Assembly: GCA_015178975.1 (NCBI GenBank) | Contig: WHVD01000084.1 | Span: 1-64,000, forward strand | Direction of reading: 5' to 3' | Origin: Hysterangium stoloniferum | Lineage: Eukaryota > Basidiomycota > Agaricomycetes > Hysterangiales > Hysterangiaceae | Length of the DNA: 64,000 nucleotides | Shown here: positions 45,185 through 54,798 of the stretch, piece after piece | How positions within the stretch are numbered: position 1 is the first letter of the stretch | How the letters are laid out: every line of letters starts with the position of its first letter | Translations under genes and position numbers: made by a program | The notes under the pieces: model-generated | Databases searched by the model: none | What the model was told of the DNA's origin: nothing | The model's input: only the letters and a program-made list of their open reading frames with translations

Positions 45185-45814
45185 TGTGAGAGGTATGGCG
45201 AAATACACTCAGGAAATATAGTCGGATGAGCTCTTACTATATCTCCTTTATTATTTCTATTTTCTCTCTTTTATGATATCTATAATTAGTTTGACGACCT
45301 ATGTATGCGGTACATCGACTCTTGTGGGCGCACACACGCCAGACTTATGTATTCTAGCGCCCGTAGTTTAGAACTCAGACACTTTTTACACCGTAACCAC
45401 GACTTACCCAGACACCCATTAGTGTCCTGTAAGTTGTGATTGGTGTATCGTCTCGACCATCACAGATGGGCTTTAGCTATCTACTCTATCAGAGTTTCGA
45501 ACTGTTCCAGTCAAAACTCAATCCTTATCTCAACTTGCATGAATCACATCCACGCTACTCTATTATTCGACTCTCTAGTACTCTACTTTACTCTCGAGCA
45601 GTCGTTCAGGATCGCACTTGACAGTCAATTCTACTTATTTGTTTTAGCTCTCTACCTTTTTCTAGATAGCTACTTCCTTCTACCGTATTGAACTAAGTAG
45701 TCAATATGCATTCATTCTGTATTAGACTTCGACAGTCAATACATCTTAGTGTCGTACCTAAACAGTTGATATCCTTCGTATATAGAACGGTTAGAACTTC
45801 CACTACTCTTCACA
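45185..45814 (+). repeat. 3' LTR of Gypsy-G
   Basis: 630 bp, starts TGTGAGAGGTATGGCG and ends CTCTTCACA, followed by the AATTG duplication. It preserves the uninterrupted Tc1-2 target and keeps more CpGs than the 5' LTR. Confidence 0.95.
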
Positions 45815-47159
45815 AATTGTGACAGGTCATAAAACCATAATGGGAATGGAGCGGGAGCGGAGTCTGAATCATGACAGGTCATTTGACTATAATGGGAATG
45901 GGGCTCAGTTAGAGGGATGATGGGTTTTCCAAGTGGGGTCCAGTGACTGATGCGTGGGACAGAGTCGGACATAGACAGGGACAGAGTCTGGCAGGTATTC
46001 CAGTGACTGATACATGAAGTAATGAAGTTGAACATGGACAAGTCTGACATACAGAGTCTGGCGGGAATTCCAGTAAACTGACAATTGGTGCATATAGGGT
46101 GTGGGTGCGTATAAGTTAGTGCCCGGAGTCTGGCAGGAATTCCAGTCATAACAGAGAGCTGACAGGTTTTCTGAGCAGAGTCCAGTGACTGGTGCATGGG
46201 ACAGGTCAGAGATAGACAGGAGTGGAGTTCAGCGGGTATTCCAGTGTGAGGAGTATGCTTTTACCACAGTTTCATTATGGTAAAACACTCCTTTTATTTT
46301 ATTTATATTTTACACATTTTATTCATATTTTTCTATTATATTCTTCGAATATTGCACCATTTCATTAGTTCGAAGCTTTTTGTATACTTGTGGGTGTACT
46401 CAGCACCAAATGAAACTCAGACACACTTTTACCCAAGCACCACCACTTGTAAGACATAAACTAGGTCTACAGCGAGCGGTGATCAGGGTAACGTGTCAGC
46501 TACCACATAGGTAGCATTATCTGAGCTATCTAACACTTCAGGCTTCGAACTCTAGCAGTCGAGGCCTCCACTCGAATCATCCATCTTCCCATTCTACTCA
46601 TTTCTTCGTATATTGAACAGTCAGAACTTACAGTGAGGGACAAAACCCTTCCAATGATTTTTAGTTGTGCAAAGATTCTTGAATAACTCAAGAACCACTG
46701 TATATACAGACCTGAAATTTGGTGGTTAGTTAGGTCTACATGTTATCTACATGCTCTTAAAATATTATGACATAATGATTAGTATTTCCCATGCTATAAA
46801 TAAAATAATAATAAAATCACATTGGAAGGGTTTTGTCCCAGTCACATGCTCAGCACAACATTATTGATTATATGCAAAGAAGTGCAAATAAAAATCATGT
46901 GACCTGTCAAAATTAGATATATATATACAGTGACTCAAAAAACCCTTCCAATGTTTGGTACTTCAGATGTATATCCTTGATAACTCAGAGGAGAAAATTG
47001 CAACAATATCAAAAATATTTGTGAATATGCTCTATCATATCTAGATTGTTGAAATACAATGCCATTACATAAGCTCCAAATATGGAAATACTACAAATAT
47101 ATATATACAGGAGACTCATTGGAAGGGTTTTTTGGCTGACAACTCTGACCCACAAAACT

Positions 47160-47625
47160 ACTAATATTCAGTACTTAGTATGGCTGTCCTTTGCCTTCAA
47201 CACACCTGCAACCCTTCTAGGCATACTCTCAATCAAATTCTGACACACCTCTACATCAATCTTGTTCCACTCCTCCTCCACCCTCTCCCACAACTCCAGT
47301 ATCCCTTAGCCTCCTCTTTTTATGATCCCACAAGTATTCAATGGGGTTGAGGTCTGGAAACTGTGCTGGCCATGGGAGGATATTAAAAATCATTATCTTG
47401 AAACCAAGTCTGGGCCTTCTTGCAGGTGTGTTCAGAGTCATGATCTTGCTGAAAGATGACATTACCCACATATTTTCCATATTAGCTGAGGCTGGCTTGA
47501 AGATTCTCCTCCATAATCTTGAGATAAAGGTACCCATCCATCCTCTCATCTATCTTGAAAGAATACCCAGGTCCTTCTCACAGCATGTAGCCCCATAATA
47601 TCACAAATCCATCTCCAAACCTCAC
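47160..47625 (-). pseudogene. Tc1-4 transposase, C-terminal part
   Basis: Remains of the catalytic domain: an FQQDHDSEHTCKKAQTWF-type second-D segment (about 47450) and FPDLNPIEYLW with the catalytic E (about 47350), in different frames, then a degraded C-terminus. The first catalytic D segment was lost between 47632 and 50121. Confidence 0.75.
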
Positions 47626-47718
47626 AAAAAGTCCCTTCCAATGAGTCTCCTATATATAAATATTTGTAGTATTTCCATATTTGGAGCTTATGTAATTGCA
47701 CTGTATTTCCATAATATA

Positions 47719-47850
47719 GACAGGCCTGGGAACCCTTGCTATGCTGTGGGGCGGTCGCTTTGCGACCTGCCCCCCAACTTCGCTGCGGGCTCCGGCTTGT
47801 TGGGGGGCAAAGCCCCCCAAACCCCCCCGCGTCCACAACTCTAAAGTATT
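47719..47850. repeat. Hairpin module of H8
   Basis: Best preserved copy. Hairpin 1 has stem GGTCGC/GCGACC with loop TTT inside GGGGC...GCCCC (about 47748-47773). Hairpin 2 at 47800-47820 has a perfect nine-pair stem TTGGGGGGC with loop AAA. Outer ACAGGCC (47720-47726) can pair with GGCTTGT (47794-47800). Confidence 0.85.
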
Positions 47851-47889
47851 TTGGAGGTCCATTGTTGTAAAAGAGAAACTGTTAGAATG

Positions 47890-49230
47890 GAAAGTGTTCG
47901 TAGAACGGAAAGTGTTCGTAGAACGGAAAGTGTTCGTAGAACGGAAAGTGTTCGTAGAACGGAAAGTGTTCGTAGAACGGAAAGTGTTCGTAGAACGGAA
48001 AGTGTTCGTAGAACGGAAAGTGTTCGTAGAACGGAAAGTGTTCGTAGAACGGAAAGTGTTCGTAGAACGGAAAGTGTTCGTAGAACGGAAAGTGTTCGTA
48101 GAACGGAAAGTGTTCGTAGAACGGAAAGTGTTCGTAGAACGGAAAGTGTTCGTAAAACGGAAAGTGTTCGTAGAACGGAAAGTGTTCGTAGAACGGTCAA
48201 TGGTTACAAAGGAATCAAAGGTTACAAAGGAATCAAAGGTTACAAAGGAATCAAAGGTTACAAAGGAATCAAAGGTTACAAAGGAATCAAAGGTTACAAA
48301 GGAATCAAAGGTTACAAAGGAATCAAAGGATACAAAGGAATCAAAGGTTACAAAGGAGTCAACGGTTACAAAGGAGTCAACGGTTACAAAAGGAGTCAAC
48401 GGTTACAAAAGGAGTCAAAAGTTACAAAGGAGTCAACGGTTACAAAAGGAGTCAAAAGTTACAAAGGAGTCAACGGTTACAAAAGGAGTCAATGGTTACA
48501 AAGGAGTCAACGGTTACAAAAGGAGTCAAAGGTTACAAAAGGAGTCAAAGGTTACAAAAGGAGTCAAAGGTTACAAAGGAGTCAAAGGTTATAAAAGGAG
48601 TCAACAGTTACAAAAGGAGTCAACAGTTACAAAGGAGTCAACGGTTACAAAAGGAGTTAACAGTTACAAATGAGCCACCAGTTACAAAGGAGTCAATGAT
48701 TACAAAAGGAGTCAAAGGTTACAAAAGGAGTCAAAGGTTACAAAAGGAGTCAACAGTTACAAAAGGAGTCAACAGTTACAAAGGAGTCAACAGTTACAAA
48801 AGGAGTTAACGGTTACAAAAGAGCCAACAGTTACAAAGGTGTCAACGATTACAAAAGGAGTCAAAGGTTACAAAAGGAGTCCCAGGTTACAAAGGAGTCA
48901 AAGGTTACAAAAGGAGTCAACAGTTACAAAAAGAGTCAACAGTTACAAAGGAGTCAACGGTTACAAAAGGAGTCAAAGGTTACAAAGGAGTCAACAGTTA
49001 CAAAGGAGTCAATGGTTACAAAAGGAGTCAAAGGTTACAAAGGAGTCAACAGTTACAAAGGAGTCAATGGTTACAAAGGAGTCAATGGTTACAAAGGAGT
49101 CAATGGTTACAAAGGAGTCAATGGTTACAAAGGAGTCAAAGGTTACAAAAGGAAACAACTGTTACAAAAGAAAACAATGATTACAAAAGGAAGCAAAGGT
49201 TACAAAAGAAATAACAGTTCCAATGGTTGA
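47890..49230. repeat. 18-19-bp minisatellites of H8
   Basis: About 17 units of AGAACGGAAAGTGTTCGT (47892-48195), then about nine of GGTTACAAAGGAATCAAA (48197-48355), then about 45 of GGTTACAAAAGGAGTCAA with 18/19-bp length variants (48355-49160), ending with a few GGTTACAAAAGGAAACAA. The palindromic-looking GAACGGAAAGTGTTC units form one block and the GTTACAAA units another, the same order as in H2 and H3. Confidence 0.95.
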
Positions 49231-50121
49231 ATTGAATCATTGTGGTCACCTGAATTATTGATTCAACTTAATGTATTTGATTTTGATTTAATGTATCTTA
49301 TTTTGATTTATTGTATTTTATTTTGATTTAATATATTTTATTTAGATTTATTGTATCCCATTTTGATTTACTGTATCTTATTTTGATTTATTGTATTTTA
49401 TTTTGATGTACTGTATTTTATTTTAATTTATTGTATTTTATTTTGATTTATTATATTGTTTTTGGATTCATTGAATTTGAATTTGATTTATCTTATTTTT
49501 TTTTCAATTATTATTATTTTTTCTTGATTTATCTTGATTTATTGTATTTTATTTGAATTATTATGATTTTATTGAGATTTTCCCGGAAATCCTTATAGAC
49601 CTCCCCCAGGGATATGGGATACTGGCCTCAAAATTCCTCCATTGAAGGCCGTGGGAAATGTGCCCGTGTGTAGCGCGGGAAATGCTGATATGAAGGGTGC
49701 AGGACATGGTCCCGTGAGCAGCATGGTTACGTCAACGGCGTGAAAAATGCTTATATGAATGGCGCGGGAGAGAGCCGTGGGAAATATCTCCATTAGGGCA
49801 TGTGAACTGGTTCCACGAATGTGAGAAATACTCCCGCGGTGCCAAAAATACTCCCGCGAGTGCACAAAAACTCCCGCGGTGCCAAAAATACTCCCGCGAA
49901 CTCAGGAATGGTTCTGTGCTGAGTAATAAGAGGGTTCGGGTGCTCCGCGCCCTCATGAACATGGCCTGCGGCACCTAAAAACGCCCATGGACCCACCATG
50001 CTCCTTTCACTTATTGGATATGATAGAGCATATTCAAAAATATCTTTGATATTTTTGCATTTTTATTCTCTGAGTTATCAGGGATGTAAATCTGAAGTAC
50101 CAAACATTGGAAAGGTTATTG

Positions 50122-50448
50122 AGGCACCCCCAACCATATTGAGACTATTGCACACAGTTTGGGTACAGATGGACTGGTTGGTGACATTCTTAAGAGCTTT
50201 GGCCACATCAAAAGCAGTGTCAGCCTTCCCAGAGCTGATGAGATGCTGTGCATAGTGAATATTGGTAGGGGAAAGCTTGGAGGGGTGACCACCAATGGAC
50301 TTAGAGAGAGATGACAACAATGCTTGGAGTAATGTCTAAAGACTGTGCCAATGCCATAACCAGTAGGAGCTGCAATGTGGCTAGCTGTATGGCCAGCATC
50401 AAGCAGTGAGAGGATATGATTCTGGCTGGCAAGAGACAAAGTGCACAT
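50122..50448 (-). pseudogene. Tc1-4 transposase, N-terminal part
   Basis: MCTLSLASQNHILSLLDAG with the HTH GHTASHIAAPTGYGIGTVF, a frameshift near 50330, then IGGHPSKLSPTNIHYAQHLI and ICTQTVCNSLNMVGGA. The homology stops at 50122, where a Tc1-4-type end sequence begins. Confidence 0.8.
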
Positions 50449-50881
50449 TTTGGGAATTGGGACATTGCGAGTTGCTAAAGGTCATGTATTTATACTCCAG
50501 CACAATGTGATCATGTGACATCATGTGACATTACATGATTTTGTTGATAGGACCCAGTTGGAGGTGAACAATCAACAAGGTCACATGACTATAAGTATTT
50601 ATAGTCATCAAGGCTGCCGGCCAAAAAACCCTTCCAATGAGTCTCCTGTATATATATATTTGTAGTATTTCTATATTTGGAGCTTATGTAATGAAATTGT
50701 ATTTCCACAATCTATATATGATAGAGCATGCTCAAAAATATTTTTGATATTTCTGCATTTTTATCCTCTGAGTTATCAAGGATATACATCTGAAGTACCA
50801 AACATTGGAAGGGTTTTTTGAGTCACTGTAGCTGTTCACTTTCTAGTTCAACAAAATCCCCACAACTCAACATTCTACACC

Positions 50882-51895
50882 ATGAAAGCTCTTACTCCTC
50901 CTCAGGTTAGCCACATTTTCATTTTGCTCAATAAGGGCAAGTCTGCTTCTCAGATCTCTGCAATCACTGGCAGAGGTCAATTTACTATATCCAGAATTCA
51001 CTTTACCCATTGCCCATCACTTGCCAAAGCACCTGGTGGCCATCCATGCAAGCTTTCTCCCTCAGATATTCATTATTCCCTCTAACAAATCACTTCTCAG
51101 AAGGCAGAACATGCCACTGAGGTCACAAAAATCCTTCAAAATATGACTGGAGAGTCCATTTCAGTGAAGAATTTTCATAGAGCACTCAAGAAAGCTGGAA
51201 TGAGAGCTGTGGTGAAGAGAAAAAGGCCTTTATTCACTAAGAGGCATAGGAAGGCAAGGATGGGCTTTGCTCTGGGACACAAGGACTGGACTGTGGATGA
51301 TTGGAAGAGGTTTGTTTGGTTAGATGAGACAAAAATCAATTGTTTGGGGTCAGATGGGAGGAAGTAGGTATGGAAAAGGGCAGGAGAGGGGCTCAGTGAT
51401 AGGTGGTTGAGGGTACGGTCAGGTTTGGGGGAGGAAATCTGATGTTGTGAAGCTGTATGTTGTGGGAAGGACCAGAATAATCCACCAAAATTGATGGAAG
51501 GATGGATGCTGACCTTTATGTTAGCATTCTGGAAGATGAACTTCAAGCAATCATGAAGTATTATGGCAAGAACACAGAAGATGTGGTCTTTCAGCAAGAT
51601 AATGATCCCAAACACAAGAGCAAGAAGGCCACCAATTGGTTTAAAGATAATGGATTTGTGGTCATGGTATGACCACCTCAGTCTGCTGACCTTATCCAAT
51701 TGAACACCTCTGGTATTACCTCAAAAAGAGGCTGGGAGAGTATGAAGTGGCACCCAAGAGTATTCATGAGTTGTGGGAGAGGTTTAGACAGAGTGGGAGC
51801 AGATCCCTGCCTCTACTTGTCAGAATTTGATAGAGAGTATGCCTAGAAGAGTTGAGGCTGTTTTGAAGGCCAAGGGAGGCTATACCAAGTACTAG
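50882..51895 (+). pseudogene. Tc1-3 transposase, broken
   Basis: Starts MKALTPPQVSHIFILL. HTH GKSASQISAITGRGQFTISR, linker GGHPCKLSPSD, then LKKAGMRAVVKRKRPLFTKR and the first catalytic D in VWLDETKINCLG (about 51325). The second D lies in VFQQDNDPKHKSKKATNWF in a different frame (about 51590). The DLNPIEHLW-type motif is disrupted near 51690. The C-terminus IESMPRRVEAVLKAKGGYTK returns in the first frame to 51895. Stops: TAA at 51085, TAG at 51367 and several shifts. Confidence 0.85.
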
Positions 51896-52520
51896 ATTGT
51901 TTGATTTGTGTTCTTTTTATACCAGGGACAAAACCCTTCCAATGTGATTTTATTATTATTTTATTTATAGCTTGGAAAATACCAGTGCTTATGTCAAAAT
52001 ATTTTAATGGCATATAGATAACATATAGACCTAACCAACCACCAAATTTCAGGTCTGTATTTACAGTGGTTCTTGAGTTATTCAAGAATCTTTGCACAAC
52101 TAAAAATCATTGGAAAGGTTTTGTCCCTCACTGTATACCACTCTTCACATCCAGTGACTGATACATGAAGTAACAAAGGTCGAGTGTGGACAGGTCTGAC
52201 ATATGGAGTCTGGCAGGTATTTGGGTAAACTGATAATTGGTGTGTGTAGGGTGTGGGTGCATATAAGTTAGTGTCCAGAGTCCGGCGGGATTTCCAGTGG
52301 TAGCAAATGGTACTATTAAGAACCAACACTCAAGTCTATTGGGCCCTCACATAACTATTTAGGTGCTCCAAAGTTCAAAGACTGGGATTAAATAAACTCA
52401 ATGGGGGTCTTGAAATGACCATATAAAAAGACCCATGTGGAAGGAATAGATGAGGAATGTGACATAATGTACATATAATGGCAGTTATGTATAATGGCAG
52501 TTATGTATATATCAACTGAA

Positions 52521-53870
52521 GGTCCAGAGGCTAAGGTTGCAAAGGTAGTACAGTAAGTCTTAGTGTGGCTAGACACTAGCAAAAGAATTAAGCAGGATGA
52601 ACAATACTTTAAAAATAAATGAAGGTATTATTCCATAAGCTTCTATAAATGACAGGGGGATTCTAGATGGGTATTCTCAGTCACTATTTAAACTGAAGGG
52701 TAGTAGTATACAAGATAGGATTTTATACTAATGTAAATGGAAGTATGGAGGACTGAAAATGGTGATTTTATATTAACAGGACACAGGAAATTGGGAAAAT
52801 AGAACAGGGGTCAAGAAAAGACAAGAGAAAAAAGATAAATACTCTGACATGGCAAATGATGTGGTGAAGTGATGCAAGGAATACTAGAATGCCATCAGAA
52901 GTAACATGGGATGGAGTGGCTAGAAAATGAAGTCATTAAGTGGGTGAGTTGTCAGTGCATTGTCATCAGAGATGTTGCATCAGGAATACCAATGTCAGGA
53001 TGCCAGAGTATAGGTTGAAAACACACATAGCAGCCTCAATGACATATGCACATAGTTCCCAACAGGTATATTCTAACTCAATATTTGAACTGGAGATTAG
53101 CAGAATATAACACAATAATTTATACTAAAATATTTATTGACAGACAGATGAGTAGAAGGGGAGTATGAATGCAGGATGGATTATGGCACTTAGCTGTAAA
53201 TGAGGGTCCAGAGGCTAAGGTAACAAAGGGTCATAAGTCTCAGTCTGGCCAGACATGAGCAAAAGGATTAAGCAGTATGAACAATATTTAAAAGGTAAAT
53301 GAAGGTATTATTGCATACACTTCTAAATATGAGAGGGGGATTCCAAATGGGTATTCTGAGTCAATATTCAAACTGAAGGATAGTAGTGTACATGATGGGG
53401 TTTATACTAAAGTAAATGGAAGCACAGAGCTGAAAATGGAGATTTAATATTAACAGAACAAAGGAAACCAGGAAACTGAACAGGATATTAAGAAAAGGAA
53501 TACAAGACAATAGAAAAAAGATAAATACTCTGAGGTGGCAAATGATATTGTGAAGTGATGCAAGGAATAATGGAATGTCATTAGAACAGAACTGAGATAG
53601 AGTGGCTGGAAAAGGAAATCATTAAGTGGATGTGTTGTTGGGTATCACAATACCAGAGGCCAGTATATGTAGGTTGAAAATACACATAGGGATCTGAACA
53701 ATGTGGTTCTTAACAGAAAGGTTCTAAATCAATGTTTGAACTGGAGATTAGTAGGATACAAGACAATAATTTATACTAAAAGATCCAATGATGGACAGAT
53801 GAGTGGAATGGAAGGAAAGTAGGGTATGAGTATGAAAGAGAATAAATGGGGAGCTAGAATTTGCAGAAGT
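52521..53870. repeat. ~684-bp tandem duplication, non-coding
   Basis: GGTCCAGAGGCTAAGG at 52521 recurs at 53205, and the following ~650 bp align with diverged sequence (GCAAAAGRATTAAGCAG, GGGGGATTC, AAAAAAGATAAATACTCTGA, GTGAAGTGATGCAAGGAATA). No ORF is conserved between the units. Flanking DNA 52298-52520 and 53870-54369 shows nothing identifiable, apart from a possible scrap of hairpin-module sequence at 54285-54345. Confidence 0.75.
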
Positions 53871-54369
53871 CCCCAATATGACATGGGAAGGGCAAGCACA
53901 GCCATATGAGAAGTTGGAAGTCCAATGTGGAACAAAACATCTGACACTTCAAGAGAAACAAATTGAGAAAGAATGAAAATACTATTCCAAGCCAAATATG
54001 CAGTATTTAAGGATGTAATTATCCATGACTAAGTATTCAGCAAGATTCCAAAAGGAGACTGACATATGTTTTTAGATTCAGTGAATTTACAAATGTATAT
54101 AATGTATATAATTTAAACTTTAATCACTTTAAAACAAGTCTCTGAATGAGAATAAATGGGAAGCTGGAATATACAGAAGCCCTCAATAGGACATGGTCAC
54201 AGAAGGTAATACAAAAGTTATTTGATCAAGTATTTGAAAATATTATTCCAAGGTGCTGTTTAAAGATATTATTTTTATTGATCCACCAGGTTGCAAAGCA
54301 ACCAAGTAAAGTTGTGGGGTGGTAGCATGGTGGGGGCTTTCTCCCCACAGGTCACAGCCTTGTTAAATT

Positions 54370-54543
54370 ACATATATCTCAATGAATATTCATGGGAGTT
54401 ACATAGTTCTGTTTTTGTGGTATAGCCATGATCAAACACTATGTTTGATATACCAACACTTCATTTATATCTGCTGATGCTCTCAAGGTATTCATCAAAC
54501 ATTCAAAAAGTGTAAAACATTGGGACAATTTTGTGAGTCACTG
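54370..54543. mobile_element. Solo end of a sixth Tc1-type element
   Basis: Ends ACATTGGGACAATTTTGTG followed by AGTCACTG and TA, the typical tip of the Tc1 elements here. No partner end or transposase is visible. Tc1-5 abuts it and shares the TA. Confidence 0.6.
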
Positions 54544-54798
54544 TACAGTGACTCTCAAAACCTTTTCAATGTTTGACATGCATATTGGCAGGCCACTACA
54601 AGGGGAGAAAAAATAGCAAAATATCTCAAGAAAAATACAGTATATAGCTAAACATATGTAGAATCAGTGTCTAGAATATTATTATGTGATATCCATTTTT
54701 GGGTACACTAAAAATAGTTTATTCAGGCTTGGTCATTGAAAAGGTTTTGATGCTCATGATTATGATGCAATATATGCAATATTTTAATAGTTGGTATA

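Larger units (their letters stand above)
32974..45814 (+). mobile_element. Gypsy-G, complete chromovirus-type Ty3/gypsy element
   Basis: Both LTRs are present (630 bp each after removal of Tc1-2), starting TGTGAGAGGTATGG and ending CTCTTCACA. The target duplication AATTG is at 32969-32973 and 45815-45819. Internal region holds gag, pol and a third ORF on the plus strand. The C-terminal integrase chromodomain puts it in the chromovirus lineage. Without Tc1-2 it is about 11.2 kb, large for the group because of ORF3. Many CpGs survive, so it is younger than its surroundings, but all frames carry stops. Confidence 0.95.
32491..46153 (-). mobile_element. LTR-W solo LTR split by the gypsy element
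   Basis: Reverse-oriented LTR-W starting TGTTAAGTTGCATGC at 32491 and ending CCAGTCATAACA at 46153. The gypsy element with its AATTG duplication separates 32491-32973 from 45820-46153; the joined parts total about 817 bp, the family length. Flanks do not show a matching duplication, perhaps because a second partial copy directly adjoins (46154-52297). Confidence 0.85.
47719..50018 (-). mobile_element. H8, isolated complete Helitron derivative
   Basis: 2.3 kb in the order: hairpin module (47719-47850), minisatellites (47890-49230), AT-rich block (49265-49570), border GAGATTTTCCCGGAAATCC...CAGGGATATG (49572-49617), GGGAAATG repeats (49636-49800), TACTCCC repeats (49826-49910), 5' block ending CTTTCACTTATTGGA. 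Comparing with an empty Tc1-4 end (50632-50730) shows TATA on the left and TATGATAGAGC on the right, so the element starts TCCAATAAGTG after an A on the minus strand. No terminal inverted repeats are present. Flanks allow either no duplication or a short TA/ATA. Confidence 0.78.
47632..50121. mobile_element. Tc1-4-family end sequence (MITE-like) hosting H8
   Basis: 47632-47718 and 50019-50121 join to give a further copy of the ~215-bp Tc1-4 end, including both of its inverted tip words (CCTTCCAATGAGTCTCCTAT and CCAAACATTGGAAAGGTT). It sits in the middle of the Tc1-4 transposase gene, so either a solo end moved like a MITE or an internal rearrangement put it there. Confidence 0.7.
46928..50828 (-). 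mobile_element. Tc1-4, Tc1-type element split by H8
   Basis: Bounded by CAGTGACTCAAAAAACCC and its inverse with TA at 46926-46927 and 50829-50830. Terminal repeats ~215 bp. The 18-bp tip word CAAAAAACCCTTCCAATG recurs inverted at the inner edge (about 47121-47138 and 50625-50642). It lies in Tc1-3 just upstream of that element's transposase start. Confidence 0.93.
46631..52133 (+). mobile_element. Tc1-3, Tc1-type element split by Tc1-4
   Basis: Bounded by CAGTGAGGGACAAAACCC and its inverse, with TA at 46629-46630 and 52134-52135. Terminal repeats of ~215 bp (46631-46850 and 51922-52133). The 20-bp tip word GGGACAAAACCCTTCCAATG recurs perfectly, inverted, at the inner edge (about 46830-46850). 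Net length without Tc1-4 is about 1.6 kb. Confidence 0.93.
46245..52149 (+). mobile_element. LTR-X solo LTR, TSD TCCAG, interrupted by Tc1-3
   Basis: LTR pieces 46245-46630 and 52136-52149 total about 400 bp. Ends TGTGAGGAGTATGC and CTCTTCACA resemble the Gypsy-G LTR ends, and shared words (CTTCGTATAT, AACTCAGACAC) show it is a relative. The duplication TCCAG is at 46240-46244 and 52150-52154. Confidence 0.88.
46154..52297 (-). mobile_element. Second, partial LTR-W, split by the LTR-X nest
   Basis: 46154-46244 and 52155-52297 match the last ~240 bp of reverse LTR-W (GTTTTCTGAGCAGAGTCC; GTGTGGGTGCATATAAGTTA). It directly adjoins the complete copy, as after unequal recombination, and breaks off in TTTCCAGT at about 52297. 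Confidence 0.75.

Noticed and set aside
47741-48673. Long open frame of 310 codons across the H8 minisatellites
   Set aside because: The unit length is a multiple of three, so several frames on both strands stay open; the peptide is only the repeat.
48197-49160. Telomeric or subtelomeric repeat
   Set aside because: The unit is unlike known fungal telomere repeats (TTAGGG type) and the array lies inside a bounded mobile element.
54285-54345. Another hairpin module
   Set aside because: Only short words such as GGTTGCAAAGCAACC agree and the order differs; too weak to call.
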